DNA of 33,591 bases. Origin: Oscillospiraceae bacterium (GTDB lineage: Bacteria > Bacillota > Clostridia > Oscillospirales > Acutalibacteraceae). Position 1 is the stretch's first letter. Each line of letters begins with the position of its first letter. This document shows positions 16,682 through 25,139 of this stretch, piece by piece. A program made the translations under genes and the position numbers. The notes under the pieces are model-generated. The model searched no databases and was not told where the DNA came from. It saw only the letters and a list, made by a program, of their open reading frames with translations. The stretch is taken from the NCBI GenBank assembly GCA_015066635.1, contig SVOA01000010.1, forward strand, positions 1 through 33,591. The letters run 5' to 3'.

Positions 16682-17707
16682 ATGAACGCTTACAACCGCA
16701 AAAAGTTTAACGAAATACTCTTTATTCTGCCGCCGGATATTAAAAATATGATTTTTTCCCTTTCCGAAGATGTGAAAGATTCCATACGGGAAATAAGACT
16801 TCGCACGGGCTGTCCTTTGGTAGCGGTAAACGGTAAGGGAAGCGCCTTTATAAACTCAAACGGAAGGCTTACCTATATCTATTCTCCTACTTTGCCGACC
16901 GTCAGCGAGGACGAAATGAGCGAAACGGTAAAAAGAATATGCGGCTATTCCGTCTATTCCCACGAGGACGAAATAAACAGCGGATACGTTACGGTCAGCG
17001 GAGGACACCGCATAGGCATTTTCGGGACCGCGGTTACCGAAAAGGGAAAAATACTTTCGGTCAGGAATATAAATTCACTTAATCTGCGGATTTCACGCGA
17101 GATATTCGGCTGTGCGGATGAAATAATCAAAAAGCTTTATTATGCAAAGCTGCCGAATATCATTATCGCAGGACCGCCCATGTGCGGTAAGACAACGGTT
17201 CTGCGCGATTTAATACGGCAGATTTCGTCGGGTAATACGGGCGCTTATTTTAAATGCGCCGTGCTTGACGAACGCAACGAGATAGCCTGCTGTCAGAACG
17301 GTGTTTCCTGCTGTGAGCTGGGATATAATACCGATATTCTGTCGGGCTATCTCAAAGAAACCGCCGTTGAAATTGCAGTCCGCAGTTTATCTCCCGATAT
17401 ATTATTCTGTGATGAGACGGTAACGGAAATTCAGTCCGAAGCAATATTAAACGGAATTATGTGCGGCGTTAAATTCGCCGTTACGGCTCACTGTAACAGC
17501 CTTGCGGATATTTTTATGAGGAAGCCTCTGAAAATGCTCGCGGAAAGCGGTCTTTTTGATTATGCTGTTTTGCTCGGAACAAATGAGAATACGGGCAAAA
17601 TTATTAAAATCATAAATATAAAGGGTAATGGCGATGAAAACGGCAGGTCTGACGGTTTTGGCACTTCTGTCAGTTTTGACAGGGATTTTTTACGCAAGGC
17701 AAATTGA
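16682..17707 (+). CDS. spoIIIAA: Stage III sporulation protein AA (SpoIIIAA ATPase)
   Basis: 341 residues. A secretion-type ATPase of the SpoIIIA-SpoIIQ channel, which links mother cell and forespore after engulfment; it is expected on the mother-cell side of the membrane. The Walker A motif GPPMCGKTT is at 164-172, and LSPDILFCDE fits Walker B. GHRIGIFG and SVRNINSLNLRISRE are family signatures upstream. AGAGG lies eight to nine bases before the ATG. It is first of eight spoIIIA genes in canonical order. The frame runs 74 bases into spoIIIAB, giving a C-terminal tail longer than the Bacillus protein (about 307 residues). Confidence 0.95.
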   Translation: MNAYNRKKFNEILFILPPDIKNMIFSLSEDVKDSIREIRLRTGCPLVAVNGKGSAFINSNGRLTYIYSPTLPTVSEDEMSETVKRICGYSVYSHEDEINSGYVTVSGGHRIGIFGTAVTEKGKILSVRNINSLNLRISREIFGCADEIIKKLYYAKLPNIIIAGPPMCGKTTVLRDLIRQISSGNTGAYFKCAVLDERNEIACCQNGVSCCELGYNTDILSGYLKETAVEIAVRSLSPDILFCDETVTEIQSEAILNGIMCGVKFAVTAHCNSLADIFMRKPLKMLAESGLFDYAVLLGTNENTGKIIKIINIKGNGDENGRSDGFGTSVSFDRDFLRKAN

Positions 17708-18143
17708 AAAACGCATAAGGGTTACTGATTTCTTTATAATGCTTATAAAAGAAATTAAAATCAGAATTGCGTATTCAAGACAGCCGCTTGTTAATATTAT
17801 TTCGGACGTAATGACGCAGACAGATAACGGTAACAGCGAGTTTCTTAAACTTGTTTTAAGCCAAACGGGACAAGGCATGAGTTTTGCGGACTCATGGAGC
17901 AGAGCGCTCGTTAAATGCGGCGAAATGTCCTGCCTTAAATCTGAGGACAGGACTTTGCTGAATTCCTTTGCGTCAAAGCTCGGAACCTCTTATGCGGACG
18001 GTCAGATACAGACCTGCGAAACATATACCGAGCTGCTTACTCAAAGGAATAGACTCTTAAAGGAAAAGTCCGTAAATCAAATCAAAGTAACGCAGAGTAT
18101 GGGAGCGCTTGTCGGCGCGCTGATATTGATATTCTTCTGCTGA
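17634..18143 (+). CDS. spoIIIAB: Stage III sporulation protein AB
   Basis: 169 residues. An N-terminal membrane helix (TVLALLSVLTGIFYA), a helical middle resembling type II secretion F proteins (MSFADSWSRAL) and a C-terminal hydrophobic end (MGALVGALILIFFC) match SpoIIIAB, an inner-membrane part of the SpoIIIA channel. I chose ATG 17634 over 17628 because AAGGG (17621-17625) is eight bases from the former and only two from the latter. It overlaps spoIIIAA by 74 bases, so its translation is probably coupled. Confidence 0.93.
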   Translation: MKTAGLTVLALLSVLTGIFYARQIEKRIRVTDFFIMLIKEIKIRIAYSRQPLVNIISDVMTQTDNGNSEFLKLVLSQTGQGMSFADSWSRALVKCGEMSCLKSEDRTLLNSFASKLGTSYADGQIQTCETYTELLTQRNRLLKEKSVNQIKVTQSMGALVGALILIFFC

Positions 18144-18153
18144 CGGAGGAAGT

Positions 18154-18348
18154 ATGGAACTGAATTTTATTTTGAAAATTGCAGGTATAGCACTGATAGT
18201 TGCCGTAATAAATCAGGTGCTTTCAAAAACGGGAAGGGACGACTATGCGCTGCTTGTTTCTCTGTCGGGTATCGCGGTCATAATAGCGATGCTGCTGCCC
18301 AAGATTTCAAATCTTCTCTCAGGCGTTAAGTCGCTGTTTGACTTATAG
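18154..18348 (+). CDS. spoIIIAC: Stage III sporulation protein AC
   Basis: 64 residues, two membrane helices with the family motif TGRDDYALLVSLSGIAVI. A small integral membrane part of the SpoIIIA complex. GGAGGAAG directly precedes the ATG. Its length fits the family (about 68 residues), and it lies two bases before spoIIIAD. Confidence 0.95.
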   Translation: MELNFILKIAGIALIVAVINQVLSKTGRDDYALLVSLSGIAVIIAMLLPKISNLLSGVKSLFDL

Positions 18349-18350
18349 CC

Positions 18351-18734
18351 ATGTTTAAGGCGGCAGGACTTGCCCTGATAGCATCGGGGTTCATAGTGTA
18401 TATAAAAACGGTAAAACCCGAGTTGTCGTTTCTCATACGAATCGGAGGTATCTGCGCGGTCTTTACGGCAGTATATGCTTCGTTTGAATTTGCACGGGAC
18501 AGACTTGATTATCTGATTTCACTCGGAGATTCGGAAATTGCTTTTGTCAGAACCGCTCTGAAAATTACCGCTGTCTGTCTTGTTACGCAGACGGCGGCGG
18601 ATATTTGCAGGGACTGTAATGAAACGGCACTCGCAACCGGAACGGAAACTGTCGGTAAGGTGCTTATACTGGCTCTGGCATTTCCCGTAATTGAAAATAT
18701 ACTTAAATTCGGGCTTGCTCTGCTCGGCGGATAA
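18351..18734 (+). CDS. spoIIIAD: Stage III sporulation protein AD
   Basis: 127 residues, with four hydrophobic segments. Family motifs include LSFLIRIGG and the Cys-containing TAADICRDCNETALA near residue 85. A membrane component of the SpoIIIA complex, paired with SpoIIIAC. There is no clear ribosome binding site; the ATG is two bases after the spoIIIAC stop, which points to coupling. Confidence 0.94.
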   Translation: MFKAAGLALIASGFIVYIKTVKPELSFLIRIGGICAVFTAVYASFEFARDRLDYLISLGDSEIAFVRTALKITAVCLVTQTAADICRDCNETALATGTETVGKVLILALAFPVIENILKFGLALLGG

Positions 18735-18735
18735 A

Positions 18736-19833
18736 ATGAAAAAGATAAGTGTTGTTTTAATTGCCCTGACAATAATACTGATATTCAGTATTCCCTGCTT
18801 TTCTCTTGATTCGGACGAGGAGTATAAAAGTATTTACGGCACTCTCGGAAGCTCTGCGGAGAAGCTTTTAAACGAGGCGGGAATAAGCGGTATCTGTTTT
18901 GATGAAATATTCAATATCTCCGCCGAAAAGGTCTTTAAAGCCGTTTTTGACGTTTTTAAGGGCAAGCTCCCGGTTCCGTTTAAATCTCTCGGCAAAGCGC
19001 TGATTATAATAATTCTTTTATCTCTTGTCGGCGGGTTTACGCAGAAGTATAAAAACAGCAGTGATTTTTTCGGCTTTGTATTTACCTGCTTTGCTCTTAT
19101 GACGGTGCTTGTGCCGTTTTCGGAGTGCTTTGCCTGCTCTGTCAGCGTACTGAAAACGCTTTCCGATTTTATGTTTGCGTTTATTCCTGTTTTTACGGCT
19201 CTTGTATCTTCGGGCGGACAACCGCTTACTTCATATGCTTACAGCGGAGGAATGCTGATGTTTGCCGAGTTTATCTCGGGCGGACTTTATTACTGCGGTG
19301 TGCCCGTTATTTCGGTAATAACTGTTTTAAACGTTTTCGGCTCTTCCGACGGCAAAATATCCTTTAACGGTTTAACCTCGCTTTTAAAAAGAATTCTGAC
19401 GCTTTTTCTTTCTCTTTCGGGAATGCTGTTTACTGGCTTTGTCAACATAAAAACCAACCTTGCGTTAAATGCCGACAGTCTTGCGCTCAAGGGGATAAAG
19501 CTCGTATCGGGAAGCATAATACCCGTTATCGGCTCATCTGTCGGGGACGCCGTGAATTCGGTGCTTGGTTCCGTTTCGCTTGTAAAGAATACGCTCGGAG
19601 TATTTGCAATATTTGCTTCGGTTGTTATTGTGTTGCCCGAAACTGCTGAACTTTTAATCTGGTATTTTTGTCTGAGTCTTATTTCCGCGCTCGGGGAAAT
19701 GCTCGGTTTAAGCCATATCAAAAACTCCTTTAAAGCACTTGCGGACTGCGCCGTATTATTAAACGTTACACTGCTTTTCTGCGTGCTTGTTTTTATACTG
19801 ACAACGGGTAATCTTATCGCTGTGAGGGGATAG
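18736..19833 (+). CDS. spoIIIAE: Stage III sporulation protein AE
   Basis: 365 residues, opening with a signal-peptide-like stretch (KKISVVLIALTIILIFSIP, then FSL). At least seven membrane helices follow, with family segments such as SYAYSGGMLMFAEF and VSGSIIPVIGSSVGDAVNS. The largest membrane subunit of the SpoIIIA channel. ATG 18736, one base after the spoIIIAD stop, gives a sensible signal sequence; the open frame reaches back to 18691 inside spoIIIAD, which I reject. Confidence 0.95.
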   Translation: MKKISVVLIALTIILIFSIPCFSLDSDEEYKSIYGTLGSSAEKLLNEAGISGICFDEIFNISAEKVFKAVFDVFKGKLPVPFKSLGKALIIIILLSLVGGFTQKYKNSSDFFGFVFTCFALMTVLVPFSECFACSVSVLKTLSDFMFAFIPVFTALVSSGGQPLTSYAYSGGMLMFAEFISGGLYYCGVPVISVITVLNVFGSSDGKISFNGLTSLLKRILTLFLSLSGMLFTGFVNIKTNLALNADSLALKGIKLVSGSIIPVIGSSVGDAVNSVLGSVSLVKNTLGVFAIFASVVIVLPETAELLIWYFCLSLISALGEMLGLSHIKNSFKALADCAVLLNVTLLFCVLVFILTTGNLIAVRG

Positions 19834-19834
19834 T

Positions 19835-20287
19835 ATGCAAAGCATTAAAATATGGTGTGCCGATTTAATTGTTGTAATGACGCTTGCCGCCGTTTTACGG
19901 TTTTTTGCGCCCGAGGGAAGTATTAAAAAATACGCCGAAATCGGCTTTTCGCTTATTATTCTGTTTTCGTTTTTGTTTCCATTTAAAAATATAAAAAATT
20001 TTTCCGTACCTTCATTTGCTTTTGAGAAAGCAGACGGCGTTTATAACAAAACAAGCGCAGATTTGTATTCCGACGCACTCAAAGACAGTTTAGTTAAAAT
20101 TCTTGATAAAAACGGCGTTGAGTGTCTCGGCGTCAGCTGTGATACGGAGCTTAACGGGGACGGATATTTTGTAATCAATAAAGTTACGGTAACCCTTGCG
20201 GACGGCTCCGAGGCGGAAAAGGCGGTAACCGTATTGACCGAAAATACCGAACTCACAGAGAAGGAGCTGACAGTAAATGTCGGATAA
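19835..20287 (+). CDS. spoIIIAF: Stage III sporulation protein AF
   Basis: 150 residues. Two N-terminal membrane helices (LIVVMTLAAVLRFFAP and IGFSLIILFSFLFPF) are followed by a soluble extracellular-type domain with INKVTVTLADGSEAEK, as in SpoIIIAF. GAGGGG precedes the ATG. The stop overlaps the spoIIIAG start by 11 bases. Confidence 0.93.
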   Translation: MQSIKIWCADLIVVMTLAAVLRFFAPEGSIKKYAEIGFSLIILFSFLFPFKNIKNFSVPSFAFEKADGVYNKTSADLYSDALKDSLVKILDKNGVECLGVSCDTELNGDGYFVINKVTVTLADGSEAEKAVTVLTENTELTEKELTVNVG

Positions 20288-20816
20288 AAGTCTTGTAAAA
20301 ATAAAAGAAGCCCTGCTGAAAAACAAAAAGGTTTTGCTTCTTGTTATTATCGGCTTTTTAGGTATAGGTCTTATCGTTTTATCCGAATTCGAAACCGAAA
20401 AAAAGGATACGGATGATAATTCTGTCTGCGTCAGCGAGCAGGACTACGAAAAAACGCTTGAAAAACGGCTTGAAGAAATAATATCGCAGATAGACGGCGC
20501 AGGCAGAACAATCGTAATGGTAAAGCTTTACAGCACGGAAAAGAGCGAATATTTAAAAAACACTCAGTCCGATTTTTCCTCTGACGGAAACGAAAAAAGC
20601 GAGGAGGAATACATAGTCGTCAGAAACGGGAACAGCGAGCAGGGAGTGGTGGTAAAAAAGGAATATCCTGCGGTACAGGGCGTTGCCGTGGTGTGTGAGG
20701 GCGGAAATATCGGCTCGGTAAAAAATGACATTACAAACGCCGTTTCGAGTCTGACGGGTATAAGCAAAAATAACATAGCTGTATTAAAAATGAAATATAC
20801 GGAGGAACAGAAATGA
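20277..20816 (+). CDS. spoIIIAG: Stage III sporulation protein AG (ring-forming channel protein)
   Basis: 179 residues: a membrane helix (VLLLVIIGFLGIGLIVLSEF) near the N-terminus, then a domain related to secretion-system ring proteins, with RLEEIISQIDGAGRTIVMVKL, a charged Ser/Glu-rich insertion (~residues 92-125) and the family segment YPAVQGVAVVCEGG. SpoIIIAG forms a large ring in the intermembrane space in Bacillus. It overlaps both neighbours. Confidence 0.94.
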   Translation: MSDKSLVKIKEALLKNKKVLLLVIIGFLGIGLIVLSEFETEKKDTDDNSVCVSEQDYEKTLEKRLEEIISQIDGAGRTIVMVKLYSTEKSEYLKNTQSDFSSDGNEKSEEEYIVVRNGNSEQGVVVKKEYPAVQGVAVVCEGGNIGSVKNDITNAVSSLTGISKNNIAVLKMKYTEEQK

Positions 20817-21340
20817 ATGTCAAGGTTAAAAGAAAAAGAATAGTCTTTGCGGTACTTGTGTTTTCGCTTGTCTGCGCCATGTTTGTAAACTGGTATTACA
20901 CCAAGCCCGCAAATTCGGAATCGGTGGAGAAGGAGACTGCAACACAATCGCAAAGGAACCTCGGAGACGCGCAGTTTGTAAGCGCTGAGCCCGACAGCGA
21001 TTTTTTTGCAAACGCAATTCTCAACCGTTCAAAGTCTCAGGACGAAGAAAAGCAGATGCTTACGGAAATACTTGAAAACAGCGAGGTTGACGCCGAGAGC
21101 CGCAAAAGCGCCCGTGAGGCACTCGAAAGACTTGCAGACAGAATTACGCTTCAAACGGATATGGAGAATCTTATCAGCGCCAAAAGCGGCGGGAACGTGC
21201 TTGTGTGTCTGAGTGATACGGCAGAGGTTGTACTTCAGAACGGCACCATGAGCGACGAGCTGTGTCTTAGAATAAAGGATATTATTACGAATAAAACTGA
21301 AATTTCTTCTGAAAAAATTACTATAATTGAAGCAAAATAG
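20813..21340 (+). CDS. spoIIIAH: Stage III sporulation protein AH
   Basis: 175 residues, somewhat shorter than the Bacillus protein (about 218). An N-terminal membrane helix (IVFAVLVFSLVCAMFVNWYY) is followed by a charged linker (~residues 65-110) and a YscJ/FliF-like domain ending in ISAKSGGNVLVCLSDTAEVV. It is the mother-cell partner of SpoIIQ. GGAGGA sits six bases before the ATG, whose ATGA overlaps the spoIIIAG stop. Last of the spoIIIA genes. Confidence 0.93.
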   Translation: MNVKVKRKRIVFAVLVFSLVCAMFVNWYYTKPANSESVEKETATQSQRNLGDAQFVSAEPDSDFFANAILNRSKSQDEEKQMLTEILENSEVDAESRKSAREALERLADRITLQTDMENLISAKSGGNVLVCLSDTAEVVLQNGTMSDELCLRIKDIITNKTEISSEKITIIEAK

Positions 21341-21368
21341 TTGTTTAATTTTTTCTTTGTGGTATAAT
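21341..21368 (+). promoter_or_regulatory. Promoter of the nusB-recN operon
   Basis: TTGTTT (21341-21346), 16-base spacer, extended -10 TGGTATAAT ending at 21368. The -35 is weak, but the TGn extension supports it. It starts right after the spoIIIAH stop codon. Confidence 0.55.
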
Positions 21369-21426
21369 ATAGAAAAACATAAAGAAAAAATTTACTTTTG
21401 CGAACCTTATTAACTTAATTTTGCTT

Positions 21427-21472
21427 AATGCCAAAGCTCTCTGCAAATGTAAATTTTCAGAGGGCATTTTTT
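21427..21472 (+). terminator. Terminator-like hairpin in the nusB leader
   Basis: AATGCC (21427-21432) and CTCTG (21439-21443) pair with CAGAG (21458-21462) and GGCATT (21463-21468), leaving a six-base bulge on one side; a run of T follows to 21472. It lies between the promoter at 21341-21368 and the nusB ribosome binding site at 21477. It may end spoIIIA transcripts, attenuate nusB, or both. Confidence 0.6.
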
Positions 21473-21487
21473 ATTCGGAGGTTATTT

Positions 21488-21892
21488 ATGAAACGCACCC
21501 AGGAACGCGAGCAGGCGTTTATTATGGTTTTTGAAAAGGAATTCAACAGCGAGGTTGACACGGGCGACCTTTTTGCCTACGCTTATGAAGTTGGGAACTT
21601 TGAAAAGTCCGATTTCTGCGAACTTCTTGTTAAAGCCGTATTTGAGAATATTGAAAAAATCGACGGTATTATTTCCGAGTATGCCGTCGGATGGAAGATT
21701 AACCATCTTCCCAAGGTTACATTAGCGATTTTAAGACTTGCGCTGTGTGAAATTCTGTACGTTGATTCCATACCCGAGAGCGTTACGGTAAACGAAGCGG
21801 TTGAGCTTGCAAAGACTTACGGCGGCGAGAGCGACGCTTCGTATATAAACGGAATTCTCGGCAAGTTTTTAAGAGACGGCAGGGATGAGTAG
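21488..21892 (+). CDS. nusB: Transcription antitermination factor NusB
   Basis: 134 residues, all helical, matching NusB: RTQEREQAFIMVFEKEF at the start, LPKVTLAILRLALCEILY in the middle and PESVTVNEAVELAKTYGG with SYINGILGKF at the end. NusB binds boxA RNA with NusE (S10) and prevents early termination in rRNA operons. ATG 21488 is set by GGAGG at 21477-21481; the earlier in-frame ATG at 21428 lies inside the leader hairpin. It overlaps the next gene by 8 bases. The usual Clostridia neighbour asp23 is absent between spoIIIAH and nusB. Confidence 0.94.
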   Translation: MKRTQEREQAFIMVFEKEFNSEVDTGDLFAYAYEVGNFEKSDFCELLVKAVFENIEKIDGIISEYAVGWKINHLPKVTLAILRLALCEILYVDSIPESVTVNEAVELAKTYGGESDASYINGILGKFLRDGRDE

Positions 21893-22820
21893 TTATCTCG
21901 GCTTGGATACAAGCAACTACACGACAAGCGCCTGCGTATATAAGGACGGGATATTTTATCAGAAAAAGAAACTTCTGCCCGTAAAGGATGGGGAGAAGGG
22001 CTTGCGTCAGTCGGACGCGGTATTTCATCATACGGCGGCTCTTTCAAAGATTATTACCGACTTGTTTTCAACAGCAGATTTCGGTACTCCGGACGCAGTC
22101 GGCGTTTCCGTTTCTCCGACAAGACGGGAGGGCTCGTATATGCCGTGTTTTCTTGTGGGCATAAACGTTGCCGAGTCGCTTTCGGGCGTTATGAATATTC
22201 CTCTTTATACCTTCTCTCATCAGGAGGGGCATATTGCCGCAGTGCTTGCCGGTGCAGAACGCACGGAGCTTTTATCGGAGAGATTTATTGCGTTTCATCT
22301 TTCGGGAGGCACTACCGAGGCTGTTCTGGTACAGCCCGATAAGGACAATATATTCGTTACTTCGCTTATAGCTCGCTCGCTTGACCTGAAAGCAGGTCAG
22401 GCCATTGACAGGGCGGGAGTTATGCTCGGACTGAAGTTTCCCTGCGGAGCGGAGCTTGACAGACTATCTCTGAATTCCGACAGAGAATTTGCGGTTAAAC
22501 CTTCGGTAAAGGGTGCAGACTGTTCTTTTTCGGGAATTGAGAATAAATGTATTCAGATGAAAAATGCAGGCGAAAGCGACGCCGATATTGCCCGATTCTG
22601 CATAATGAGCGTCGTATCGGGTATAGATTTTATGGCGGAGGCGCTTATAAAGGAGTACGGTAATCTGCCGCTTGTGTTTTCGGGCGGAGTTTCGTCAAAT
22701 ACTCTTTTGAGAAATCATTTTATCCAAAAATATAATGCCGTTTTTGCCGAGCCGTCATTTTCGGCAGACAATGCGGCGGGAATATCGTATCTAACTTATC
22801 TGAAAAATAACGAAGGTTGA
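21885..22820 (+). CDS. TsaD/Gcp-like protein (peptidase M22 family)
   Basis: 311 residues of the ASKHA-fold Kae1/TsaD family: LGLDTSNYTTS at the N-terminus, metal-site His112 and His116 in SHQEGH, nucleotide-binding HLSGGTTE (138-145), then SFSGIENK and FSGGVSSN. True TsaD makes the t6A modification of tRNA with TsaB and TsaE. This protein is shorter and more divergent, and sits where many Clostridia have a second M22-type gene between nusB and xseA, so I do not assign tsaD. Its function is unknown; a separate full-length tsaD is expected elsewhere in the genome. Confidence 0.8.
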   Translation: MSSYLGLDTSNYTTSACVYKDGIFYQKKKLLPVKDGEKGLRQSDAVFHHTAALSKIITDLFSTADFGTPDAVGVSVSPTRREGSYMPCFLVGINVAESLSGVMNIPLYTFSHQEGHIAAVLAGAERTELLSERFIAFHLSGGTTEAVLVQPDKDNIFVTSLIARSLDLKAGQAIDRAGVMLGLKFPCGAELDRLSLNSDREFAVKPSVKGADCSFSGIENKCIQMKNAGESDADIARFCIMSVVSGIDFMAEALIKEYGNLPLVFSGGVSSNTLLRNHFIQKYNAVFAEPSFSADNAAGISYLTYLKNNEG

Positions 22821-22824
22821 TTTT

Positions 22825-24030
22825 ATGCTTGATGTTAAGCCCGTTGTTCTGACGGTTTCACAACTTAATAAATATGTAAAATCAATTATAGACAGCGATG
22901 AGAATCTTAACTATATTCTGCTTGAGGGAGAAATCTCCAATTTTACACTCCACAGAACGGGACATCTTTACTTTACCCTCAAGGATGAATCAAGCGCCGT
23001 AAAGGCAGTTATGTTCTCACGAAATGCCGATAAACTGCGCTTTATGCCCGAAAACAGTATGAAGGTTATAGCAGGCGGCAGAGTTTCCGTCTATGAGGCA
23101 ACGGGACAATATCAGTTCTATGTCGAGAATATGCAGCCTGACGGCATAGGCGCGCTTGCGCTTGAGTTTGAGCAGCTTAAACAAAGACTTGAAAAGGAAG
23201 GTCTGTTTGACCCTGCGCATAAAAAGCCCATCCCGAAATATCCCGAAAAAATAGGCGTCATAACTTCCCCGACGGGGGCGGCGCTCCACGATATACTCAA
23301 TATTCTTTCAAGACGTTTCAAATATGCCGAGGTTGTTTTCTATCCTTCGCAGGTGCAGGGAGAATACGCCGAGGAGCAGCTTGCCGAGGGTTTGAGAACT
23401 ATCAACGGGCAGACGGACTGCGACGTAATCATCATAGGCAGAGGCGGAGGCTCCGCAGAGGACTTATGGGCGTTTAACGGGGAAAAACTTGCGCGGGAAA
23501 TATATAATTCAAAAATACCCGTAATCTCCGCTGTAGGACATGAAACAGATTTTACAATAGCAGATTTTGTTGCTGACCTCAGAGCGGAAACGCCGTCTGC
23601 GGCCGCTGAAAATGCGGTTCCCGACTCAGAAGAACAGAAGGAATATATAAATAAACTTTATTCGCTTATGACGGCGTATGTCAAAGCACGACTTGACGGC
23701 GAGCGTGAGAAAATATCGAGGCTTGTAAATTCCCCCGAGTTCAAAAACCCGTTGAGAAGCATTGAGGTAAAACAGCTGAAGCTTTCCTCTCTTTCCGACA
23801 GTCTGTATAATTCCGTGTCAAACAGAATAGAGACGGAAAAGCTTAAATTCGGCGCAGTAATTTCCAAAATGAACGCTTTAAGTCCGCTTAAAGTGCTTGA
23901 AAGGGGCTACGGAGCCGTATATAAGAACGGCAGAGCGGTAAGCTCGGTAAACGACATTAAGACAAATGATTTGCTGAATCTCCGTCTTTCCGACGGCGAA
24001 GCAATTTGTGAGGTAAAGGAGATATTATGA
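22825..24030 (+). CDS. xseA: Exodeoxyribonuclease VII large subunit
   Basis: 401 residues. The N-terminal OB-fold (~1-105) contains LTVSQLNKYVKSII and LEGEISNF, and the catalytic part contains GVITSPTGAALHDILNI, IIGRGGGSAEDLWAFN and PVISAVGHETDFTIADFVAD. The C-terminus has the coiled region and the closing LERGYGAV. With XseB it degrades single-stranded DNA to oligonucleotides in both directions. It overlaps xseB by four bases (ATGA). Confidence 0.96.
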   Translation: MLDVKPVVLTVSQLNKYVKSIIDSDENLNYILLEGEISNFTLHRTGHLYFTLKDESSAVKAVMFSRNADKLRFMPENSMKVIAGGRVSVYEATGQYQFYVENMQPDGIGALALEFEQLKQRLEKEGLFDPAHKKPIPKYPEKIGVITSPTGAALHDILNILSRRFKYAEVVFYPSQVQGEYAEEQLAEGLRTINGQTDCDVIIIGRGGGSAEDLWAFNGEKLAREIYNSKIPVISAVGHETDFTIADFVADLRAETPSAAAENAVPDSEEQKEYINKLYSLMTAYVKARLDGEREKISRLVNSPEFKNPLRSIEVKQLKLSSLSDSLYNSVSNRIETEKLKFGAVISKMNALSPLKVLERGYGAVYKNGRAVSSVNDIKTNDLLNLRLSDGEAICEVKEIL

Positions 24031-24224
24031 GCGACTTAACCTATGAGCAGGCATTAAAAAAGCTTGAGGAAACAGTAAATAAGCTTGAGAACGAGGAAAC
24101 CACACTTGACGAGTCTATAAGACTTTTTGAAGAGGGAACAAAGCTCGTTGATATATGCAATTCAAAGCTGAATACCGCAGAGCAGAAGTTTACAAAGCTT
24201 ATAAACAAAGATTTACAGGAGTAA
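24027..24224 (+). CDS. xseB: Exodeoxyribonuclease VII small subunit
   Basis: 65 residues, a helical hairpin matching XseB (YEQALKKLEETVNKLE and LDESIRLFEEGTKL). It assembles in several copies around XseA. Start overlaps the xseA stop; ispA begins three bases after its stop. Confidence 0.95.
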   Translation: MSDLTYEQALKKLEETVNKLENEETTLDESIRLFEEGTKLVDICNSKLNTAEQKFTKLINKDLQE

Positions 24225-24227
24225 TAT

Positions 24228-25115
24228 ATGGACAGAAAATATTCTCTCGGCGAGTATATTGACATCATAAATAAGGCGCTCGGCGACAGTGTCTATGCCG
24301 CAAAAGACGGTCAGGACTATATTACCGAGGCAATGCGTTACAGTCTTGAAAACGGAGGCAAAAGAGTCAGACCCGTTCTCACTCTTGAATTCTGCCGTGT
24401 TTGCGGCGCCGATATTGATAATGCAATACCGTTTGCCTGCGCGGTGGAGATGATTCACACTTATTCGTTAATACACGACGACCTGCCGTGTATGGATAAC
24501 GACGATTACAGAAGGGGAAAACCCTCCTGCCACAAAAAATTCGGAGAGGAATATGCCCTTCTTGCAGGGGACGGACTTCTTACGCTTGCTTTTGAAACGG
24601 CTCTTGACGGGCAAACCTCCGTAACGGACGCCAACAAGGTCAAAGCCATATCTGTCCTTGCCCGTCTGGCAGGTGTTGACGGTATGGTAGGCGGTCAGGT
24701 GCTTGACCTTCAGAGCGAAGGGACCTCGCCTTCACTTGAAAAACTGCAGACTATCGACAGATTAAAGACAGGCGCGCTGATTAAATCTGCGGTGCTTCTC
24801 GGCTGTTATGCGGCAAACGTAAACGATAAAAAACTTTTAAAGTCGGCAGAGGAGTATGCCGCGTGCATAGGTATTGCATTTCAGATAGTTGACGATATTC
24901 TTGATGTTACAAGCGATTCGGAAACTCTCGGCAAGCCCGTAGGAAGCGACATAAAAAATGAAAAAATCACTTATGTTTCGCTTATGGGCATTGATAATGC
25001 CAAAGCCGAGGTACGCGCTTTGACCGACAGAGCGGTAAAGGCTCTTGACGCCTTTGACGGCGATACCTCTTTCCTAAAGGAATTTGCCGTAAAGCTTGCA
25101 GACAGAAACAAATAA
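24228..25115 (+). CDS. ispA: Polyprenyl synthetase (farnesyl/geranylgeranyl diphosphate synthase)
   Basis: 295 residues. First aspartate-rich motif DDLPCMD at 84-90, second DDILD at 222-226, plus GGKRVRPVL and the substrate-binding KTGALIKSAV. It condenses isopentenyl diphosphate with allylic diphosphates. Chain length is not certain from sequence; farnesyl is most likely given the FPPS-type first motif and gene order with dxs. It feeds undecaprenyl carrier synthesis, on which the nearby sugar transferase depends. AGGAG lies before the ATG. Confidence 0.93.
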   Translation: MDRKYSLGEYIDIINKALGDSVYAAKDGQDYITEAMRYSLENGGKRVRPVLTLEFCRVCGADIDNAIPFACAVEMIHTYSLIHDDLPCMDNDDYRRGKPSCHKKFGEEYALLAGDGLLTLAFETALDGQTSVTDANKVKAISVLARLAGVDGMVGGQVLDLQSEGTSPSLEKLQTIDRLKTGALIKSAVLLGCYAANVNDKKLLKSAEEYAACIGIAFQIVDDILDVTSDSETLGKPVGSDIKNEKITYVSLMGIDNAKAEVRALTDRAVKALDAFDGDTSFLKEFAVKLADRNK

Positions 25116-25139
25116 ATAAATCTTCTTACGAGGTGCGTA

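Noticed and set aside
21885-22820. Calling this gene tsaD
   Set aside because: The family motifs are there, but the protein is short and divergent and sits at the locus of a second M22-type gene in Clostridia.
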